From an uncultured bacterium (lineage in GTDB: Bacteria > Patescibacteriota > Microgenomatia > UBA1400 > PJMF01): a stretch of DNA of 37,755 nt. Every line of letters begins with the position of its first letter. Position 1 is the stretch's first letter. The DNA is taken from positions 1-37,755 of the forward strand of contig CAJBWJ010000058.1 in assembly GCA_903959355.1 (NCBI GenBank). The letters run 5' to 3'. A model generated the notes under the pieces. That model was not told the origin of the DNA, did not search any database, and saw nothing but the letters and a program-made list of their open reading frames with translations. Below are positions 33,601 through 37,755 of this stretch, one piece after another. Position numbers and translations under genes: made by a program.

Positions 33601-33711
33601 ACTTAATTCCTGCATGGCAGGCTCAAAAGCATTGATTTGATCAACCACTAGCTGGTATTTTTTAATTTTCTTGGCTTCTTCATCAAATAAATTCTTAAAA
33701 AATTTAAACAT
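30682..33711 (-). CDS. secA: Preprotein translocase ATPase SecA
   Basis: A 1009-residue motor that drives unfolded preproteins through SecYEG. Walker A GEGKT is at 117-121, Walker B VDEADSILIDEARTPLIIS, and the second helicase domain carries GTRSIEHNQ, TNIAGRGVDIVLGG and QLRGRSGRQGDPG. The C-terminal SEC-C motif CPCGSGLKYKKCG keeps Cys988, 990 and 999, but the usual fourth ligand (His or Cys directly after the last Cys) is Gly. An SD-like AGGA precedes the ATG. It lies between serS and mutM. Confidence 0.97.
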   Translation of the reverse strand: MFKFFKNLFDEEAKKIKKYQLVVDQINAFEPAMQELSDADLAAQTDKFKTIISEAVANVSAENLKEKEQAVLNEILPEAYATVREASRRILGMRHFDVQLLAGVALNDGNITEQKTGEGKTLTVTCPLYLNALLGKSVQLITVNDYLSEIGLGWMGPLYHFLGLKAAVIVHDHARLYNPNIDSEERGDERLEHFEEIARQDAYLADITYGTNNEFGFDYLRDNMVQSLDQMVQRQSMPHYFAIVDEADSILIDEARTPLIISAPDSEPTDKYFEYAKMVRSLVIDQDFKLDEKSKTATLTDLGVKRIEAKLGVKNLYEESFDTIHHVESSLKASTLYRRDKEYIVKDNQVVIVDEHTGRLMFGRRYSDGLHQAIEAKEGVPIQQESRTLATVSLQNYFRMYQKLSGMTGTALTEAEEFNQIYHVDVLAIPTNQPVVRQDLPDQVYKNTAAKYSSIVKAVEEIHAAGRPVLIGTRSIEHNQIVANFLKRKNITHQVLNAKNHEKEAFIIADAGRRGAITVATNIAGRGVDIVLGGAKPELKDFLKEERSKKRVVLAKKYEKLGLPTSINPANYDLDAYATALEKWQADHDDVVSVGGLAIVATERHESRRIDNQLRGRSGRQGDPGTSQFFVALDDEIMRIFGGEQIAKVMDFLKIDEDQAIENPMVSKAIESAQVKVETFFFDQRKRLVEFDDVMNKHREIIYKRRRRLLEAGTVEVKSNKGSDDKLATVMVDEAGKKITLKDQIMDYLSNEITGLVTLRAPEKFTQEEFDAISKEFVRIIPFDDASQTRLATKLSKLSNTEEISEELMDIINKTYESREKSLGEAIMRELEKYVVLSTIDEKWMDHLDAVEDLREGIWLRGDKNTVLAEYKKEAFIMFEDLIAGVESTIAARIFRVQPMMQRSTMPEKINLQAPSESTPSLGQAVQVERRQENAGSGNSNRGNGGSGKTSDLAAALGKMGGGSSSNVGRNLNQSTDKYAKVGRNDLCPCGSGLKYKKCGLINSPSHQA

Positions 33712-33737
33712 AGGATCCTACTTATATCATTTATTTT

Positions 33738-34994
33738 CTAGATCATAAATGGGCGCAAAACCTCTGGAATCTCCACTGATCCATCAGCCTTCTGATAATT
33801 TTCAATCACAGCTGCGAGCAAACGAGGTGAAGCTGCGACAGTGTTGTTTAAGGTATAGACAAATTTAGTACTGCCATCCTTAGCTTGATAGCGAATATTT
33901 AAGCGGCGAGCCTGGAAGTCATTAAAATAACTAGCCGAGTGAGTTTCGCGATATTTACTTTGACCAGGGAACCAAGTCTCGATGTCATATTTTTTACGCT
34001 GGCCTGCACCCATGTCACCAGAGCACATCAGTAAAACTTGATATGGCAAATTCAAACCCTTGAGCAATTCCTCGGAATAACCAAGCATTTGTTCGTGCCA
34101 CTTACGAGTTTCTTCTTCGTCGGCCACGGTTAAAACGACTTGCTCAACTTTGTTAAATTGATGAACGCGAATAATACCTTTGGTGTCTTTGCCGTAAGAA
34201 CCGACTTCGCGACGGAAACATGGAGAAATACCACAAATCTTGATTGGTAAATCTTTTTCACGAAGTAATTCGCCACCATAATAAGAGGTAAGAGCCACTT
34301 CTGCAGTGCCAGCCAAAATTTGGCCGTCTTGAGTGTAATAATGATCTTCAGCACCCCAAGGGAAATAACCGGTGCCAAACATGGCTTCTTTGTTGACTAA
34401 GATTGGAGCGGACATGGCGGTAAAGCCATACTTCTTCATGATCGAAAGAGCATAGAGCATCAGGGCTTGCTCAAGAAAAAGTGCATCGTTCTTGAGGAAA
34501 TAACCTCTGAAGCCAGCAATTTTGGTGGCACGATCAGTGTCGAGCCAATCCAAATTTTTCATCACTTCTTCGTGAGTTTTAGGAGTGAAATCAAATTCAC
34601 GTTTGTTGCCTTCTTGTCTAACGACTTGATTGAAAGATTCATCTTTGCCAATTGGCACGTCAGCAGCTGGAACGTTAGGAACGCCACTAGCTAATTCTAC
34701 AAATTTTTCGTTGATTTCTTTGTCTTTTGGTTCGAGTTCTTTGAGTTTAGTTTTGATGGTTTTACCATTTTCAACTAAATCAGCACTTGGGCGACCACCT
34801 TCGGCGACCATTTTTTTAATGGCATCAGCGTTGGTATTTGCCTCAGTGCGCAAGGCGTCCATCTCTTTCTGCAAAGCACGGCGCTCTTCGTCCACAGCAA
34901 GTAATTGATCAATAATAGAGGAGTCAAGATTTTTATTGACGCAGGCTTCTTTGACCTGATCCTTATTTTGTCTGACAAAATTAATGTCTAGCAT
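33738..34994 (-). CDS. serS: Seryl-tRNA synthetase
   Basis: 418 residues, class II. The N-terminal long coiled-coil arm (residues about 30-100, rich in K, E and A) binds the tRNA-Ser variable arm. The TAEVALTSYY serine-site block, motif 2 (CFRREVGSYGKDTKGIIRVHQFNKVEQ) in the standard arrangement, and motif 3 (SPRLLAAVIENYQ) are present. The NGSGLA that usually precedes motif 3 is NNTVAA here. Its Ser-tRNA also serves selenocysteine in some bacteria; no sel genes are seen here. A good SD AAAGGAA precedes the ATG. It is 17 nt after the HD gene. Confidence 0.96.
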   Translation of the reverse strand: MLDINFVRQNKDQVKEACVNKNLDSSIIDQLLAVDEERRALQKEMDALRTEANTNADAIKKMVAEGGRPSADLVENGKTIKTKLKELEPKDKEINEKFVELASGVPNVPAADVPIGKDESFNQVVRQEGNKREFDFTPKTHEEVMKNLDWLDTDRATKIAGFRGYFLKNDALFLEQALMLYALSIMKKYGFTAMSAPILVNKEAMFGTGYFPWGAEDHYYTQDGQILAGTAEVALTSYYGGELLREKDLPIKICGISPCFRREVGSYGKDTKGIIRVHQFNKVEQVVLTVADEEETRKWHEQMLGYSEELLKGLNLPYQVLLMCSGDMGAGQRKKYDIETWFPGQSKYRETHSASYFNDFQARRLNIRYQAKDGSTKFVYTLNNTVAASPRLLAAVIENYQKADGSVEIPEVLRPFMI

Positions 34995-35011
34995 AAAAAT
35001 TGATTCCTTTG

Positions 35012-35545
35012 CTAAATTTGCGCAAATACTTTAATTAAAAATTCAATGTGCTCATCAGGACTTTTACCAATTAGCTCAAAACCCAGTACGATGTCTTCAC
35101 GACTAACATTGGCCGCAAAAGATTTATCTTTGATTTTTTTCTTAACTGATTTGCTTTCCATATCGGCAAAACGATTTGGACGCATTAGTGAGACTGCATT
35201 CATTAAACCACTTAATTCGTCACAAGCAAAAAGATACTTGTCTAGCAAGCTTTCTGCTTTAGCACCAGTTCTACCTGGAGCATGAGCGAGAATGGCTTGT
35301 TTCATTTCATCTGGATATTCACCAAAAAACTCAGTGACAGCCTTCATTGGATGTTCATCTGGATATTTCTCCCAGTCGAGATCGTGGAGTAGACCAGTGG
35401 CATACCACAAATCCACATCTTGATCGAGAAACTTAGCATAAGCTTCGAGAGCCGCAGCCACCATACGAGAGTGACGAAGCAAAGCTTCATTTTCCATGTA
35501 TTTGCTAAGTAAATTTTGACTAGCTTCGCGACTTGGTAAACTCAT
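35012..35545 (-). CDS. HD-domain metal-dependent phosphohydrolase
   Basis: A 177-residue single-domain protein. The HD signature is complete: His in LLRHSRMV, His-Asp in GLLHDLDWEKYPDEHP, His in AILAHAPG and Asp in FACDELSG. Such small HD proteins hydrolyse nucleotides or phosphodiesters; the substrate is unknown. It lies between lysS and serS with 2 and 17 nt gaps and an SD AAGGA, so it is co-expressed with the two synthetases. A role tied to translation or nucleotide homeostasis is an inference from context. Confidence 0.88.
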   Translation of the reverse strand: MSLPSREASQNLLSKYMENEALLRHSRMVAAALEAYAKFLDQDVDLWYATGLLHDLDWEKYPDEHPMKAVTEFFGEYPDEMKQAILAHAPGRTGAKAESLLDKYLFACDELSGLMNAVSLMRPNRFADMESKSVKKKIKDKSFAANVSREDIVLGFELIGKSPDEHIEFLIKVFAQI

Positions 35546-35547
35546 GA

Positions 35548-37197
35548 TTAGATTCCTTCGAAACGACTCTTTAATAAATCTGCGCTAGTTGCTTGGAGCA
35601 ACCAAGCAGCTCTTGGACCAGCTTTTTTGCCAAGTAACATTAAATAAATACTCTCAAAAGCTTTTCTTGGCCCAATGCCATCTTTGGATAATTCAAAAAT
35701 TTGTTGTTGAAGATCTGCTGGAGCTAAATCTTTTTTCTCTGCCAACATTACTTGTAGTTCTTTGAGAAAAGTTTTTTGATCGTCACTTAAAGTTTTAGCT
35801 TCAGGTGGCAACGCTACTTTTGGACGAAGTTGATATTCAGCCGGCGCATAATTAGCCAGCCAAATTTCAGCATAAGCCATGCGCTCTTTGAGCAAGGCTT
35901 TTTCTAGATCATCGAGAGGTGCATCTTTGACTTTGGCAAATTCTTCCAATAAATCTTTGTCTGGATATTGCATCCACATAGCGACATCGCGGAATCTTGG
36001 CAAGAAAGATTTCTCTTGAGTCTTAGCCACTTGAGCTAAAACAAAAGCGCGAGCTAATCTCTCATCGCCTTCTTCTTGACCCCAAGCAATTCTGGCACCC
36101 TGATCATATTCATCAAACAGATCTGGAATAGCCATAGTACTTGGATCAAAATCGATGACTTGAGCATAATTACGACTAGCAAAAAGGAAACGGCCGACCG
36201 CTGGAGGGAAAAGCTTGGTAAATTCACGAGCGCTAGTACCGACACCTTTACTCGAACTCATTTTGGCACCACGAATCAAAATCCATTCATAAGGAATATT
36301 GAAAGGCACTGGAATTTTGAAAACTTGCTCACATTCAGCATTAGCCATATCTCTAGAACCACCAGCACTAGAATGATCTTTGCCAGCGCCTTCAACATTA
36401 ACACCCATGGCAGTCCAATGAGCTGGCCAATCGACCTTCCAAAGTAGCTTACCAGTGCCACCGAATGGACTGATTTTGGCCTTATGACCGCAACCTTTGG
36501 CCCATGTGACTTTATTTTCTTGACACTCAAAAGTAACCTCTGTACCATCCCAGTCAGTAACTAGGGTAGTACCGAGTTTGCCACATTTTGGACAAATGAC
36601 TTGGAAAGGATACCAGTTTTCTGGCAGCTGATACTTAGCCACATCTTGATAGATTTTACGCATCGGCTCGACACTATTGAGAGCCAAACGAATAATCTCG
36701 TCCATTTTTCCAGATTGATAAAGCTCATGACTCCAGATAATTTCTTGGGAACAACCAAGAGTACGAAAGGCGTGAATAAAATCAAAAGCATAGATTTCAG
36801 CGAAATTCTTGGCATTCTTGAGGTCGGCTAATTCAGCCTCTGAAGCTTGAGTCAAATCACTACCACATTTATCTAGATCTGGTTTTGGAATTTGAAAAAG
36901 AGGCTTGCCCATATGCTCGGCAAAAACGCTCTCATCTAGATAAGCTGGCAAGCCGTCCATTGGATCCATGTCATTAAAAACATAAGTATTCTCGGCTGCG
37001 ACGCCACGCTCGCGTAGCACCTGAGCGACAAGATCATGAAGTAACACGCCACGTAAAGCACCAGTATGCACACGACCAGAAGGAGTTTTCATATCATCAA
37101 CATGCAAGTTGGCGATGCCATTTTTCTCTTGCCACTTGAGGATGCCGTCTACCACTTTATCTAGCCAATGTTTACTCTGTGCCATTTGTTTTTGCAT
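35548..37197 (-). CDS. lysS: Lysyl-tRNA synthetase, class I (archaeal type)
   Basis: 549 residues from ATG 37197. The open frame extends to a TTG at 37212, but that lies in the -10 element. HIGH equivalent: PSGRVHTGALRG. KMSKS equivalent: GAKMSSSKGVGT (Met313 from this start). Zinc-type Cys pairs occur at CPKCGKLG, followed by WAKGCGHK and the conserved GKDHSSAGGSRDMA block. This fold is unrelated to the usual bacterial class II LysRS; it is common in archaea and found in spirochaetes, alphaproteobacteria and CPR genomes. It is the first gene of the lysS-HD-serS-secA-mutM unit. Confidence 0.96.
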   Translation of the reverse strand: MQKQMAQSKHWLDKVVDGILKWQEKNGIANLHVDDMKTPSGRVHTGALRGVLLHDLVAQVLRERGVAAENTYVFNDMDPMDGLPAYLDESVFAEHMGKPLFQIPKPDLDKCGSDLTQASEAELADLKNAKNFAEIYAFDFIHAFRTLGCSQEIIWSHELYQSGKMDEIIRLALNSVEPMRKIYQDVAKYQLPENWYPFQVICPKCGKLGTTLVTDWDGTEVTFECQENKVTWAKGCGHKAKISPFGGTGKLLWKVDWPAHWTAMGVNVEGAGKDHSSAGGSRDMANAECEQVFKIPVPFNIPYEWILIRGAKMSSSKGVGTSAREFTKLFPPAVGRFLFASRNYAQVIDFDPSTMAIPDLFDEYDQGARIAWGQEEGDERLARAFVLAQVAKTQEKSFLPRFRDVAMWMQYPDKDLLEEFAKVKDAPLDDLEKALLKERMAYAEIWLANYAPAEYQLRPKVALPPEAKTLSDDQKTFLKELQVMLAEKKDLAPADLQQQIFELSKDGIGPRKAFESIYLMLLGKKAGPRAAWLLQATSADLLKSRFEGI

Positions 37198-37211
37198 AAA
37201 ATATAGTTCCA

Positions 37212-37231
37212 ATTATACTCGATAAGTATAA
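37212..37231 (-). promoter_or_regulatory. lysS promoter -10 inside a perfect inverted repeat
   Basis: TATAAT on the minus strand (37217-37212), with transcription expected near 37205, about 8 nt from the ATG at 37197. The -10 overlaps the perfect repeat TTATACT-CGATA-AGTATAA (37213-37231), which could be an operator or chance in AT-rich DNA. The -35 is weak. Confidence 0.5.
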
Positions 37232-37234
37232 CCT

Positions 37235-37261
37235 AAAAACCCCGCTTTTGGCGGGGTTTTT
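37235..37261 (-). terminator. Strong intrinsic terminator after greA
   Basis: A perfect 11-bp stem, AAAAACCCCGC/GCGGGGTTTTT, with a 5-nt loop. Its 3' arm ends in a T run on both strands, so it can stop greA transcription before the lysS promoter. Confidence 0.93.
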
Positions 37262-37278
37262 CTTGTTTCTTTTAATTT

Positions 37279-37749
37279 TTACTTAATTTCTAAGATTTTG
37301 TAAGTGATTTGTCCCGCCGGGGTTTTCACTTCTACATTGTCGCCCTTACTCTTCTTGAGCAAAGCTTTGCCGACTGGTGATTCGATGGAAATTTTGCCTT
37401 CGGCTGGATTTGATTCGTATTCACCACTCATTTGATAAGTAATTTTTTTATCTTTACCAACTATTTCTAGTTTGACGACTGAACCAAGAGAAATAACTCC
37501 GGTACTAGTTTTGACTGAAGCGGTAACTTTGGTATTAAGAAGAATTTCTTCAATTGAATTGATACGAGCCTGCAACATATCTCTCTCGTCTCTAGCGCTG
37601 TGGTAATCAGCGTTTTCAGAAAGATCGCCTTGCTCTCTAGCATTAGAAATGCGTTCAATAACTTTAGGTATTTTTACATTTTTAAGTTCCTGGAGTTCTT
37701 GTTGGAGCTCTTCGAAACCGGTCTGAGTAATAGTGATTGTATCTGACAT
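37279..37749 (-). CDS. greA: Transcript cleavage factor GreA
   Basis: 156 residues, full length for the family. The N-terminal coiled coil reaches into the RNA polymerase secondary channel. Its tip carries the acidic residues in GDLSENADYHSARDE that promote cleavage of backtracked RNA. The C-terminal FKBP-like domain contains GSVVKLEIV, and ISIESPVGKALLKKSKGDNVEV matches the family end. The gene is complete, with only 6 nt of upstream sequence in the window, and is followed by a strong terminator. Confidence 0.97.
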   Translation of the reverse strand: MSDTITITQTGFEELQQELQELKNVKIPKVIERISNAREQGDLSENADYHSARDERDMLQARINSIEEILLNTKVTASVKTSTGVISLGSVVKLEIVGKDKKITYQMSGEYESNPAEGKISIESPVGKALLKKSKGDNVEVKTPAGQITYKILEIK

Positions 37750-37755
37750 AACAGT

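Noticed and set aside
1..37755. Alternative genetic code (UGA read as glycine) as in some CPR lineages
   Set aside because: TGA terminates ileS and the transketolase N-subunit at natural ends, and no conserved glycine position is interrupted by TGA.
1..37755. CRISPR arrays, insertion sequences, phage or plasmid genes
   Set aside because: No regularly spaced repeats, transposase or integrase motifs, or terminal inverted repeats were found on reading both strands.

Overview
The window looks like a compact, AT-rich chromosome segment from a bacterium of the Candidate Phyla Radiation (Patescibacteria). This assignment is an inference. It rests on the tight packing (overlapping or 1-20 nt spaced genes), the divergent or very small versions of housekeeping proteins, the eukaryote-like IleRS, the class I LysRS, a split transketolase, and short lineage-type hypothetical genes. 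TGA is used as a normal stop, so the UGA=Gly code of some CPR lineages does not apply. No mobile element, phage gene or CRISPR array was seen; nearly everything is core machinery.

Minus-strand block 1-13905 is a cell-wall and division cluster. In transcription order it reads murB, murA, mraY, ftsW, murG, ftsQ-like, ftsA, ftsZ and an unknown gene (4423-4866). A separate unit follows with its own promoter: ileS, a HAD phosphatase, and a second SEDS gene (rodA/ftsW type) cut by the window edge. The ileS leader (4148-4377) folds as a T-box riboswitch: the antiterminator with its UGG-containing bulge and the competing terminator can both be drawn. murC, murD, murE, murF, ddl and ftsI are not in the window.

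The central part (13963-19029) holds truB (+), lepB (-), a flippase and an O-antigen-ligase-like protein (+), a membrane-anchored protein with Ig-like repeats (-), tRNA-Thr(CGU) and tRNA-Gly(CCC) (-), a small unknown ORF (+) and tRNA-Asp(GUC) (-).

The plus-strand block 19140-29428 holds lemA-htpX, gatC-gatA-gatB (indirect Gln/Asn-tRNA synthesis), a 78-aa unknown gene behind a near-consensus promoter, dnaE, and transketolase as N and C halves.

Minus-strand block 29425-37749 holds greA, a strong terminator, then lysS (class I), an HD-domain protein, serS, secA and mutM, and a small acidic unknown gene.

The most noteworthy signals are the ileS T-box with a possible very short Stem I, altered active-site signatures in consecutive peptidoglycan enzymes (MurA Cys to Asp, MurB Ser to Cys, degenerate MraY and MurG motifs), an unknown protein directly downstream of ftsZ, and several promoters placed so close to start codons that transcripts would be leaderless or nearly so.
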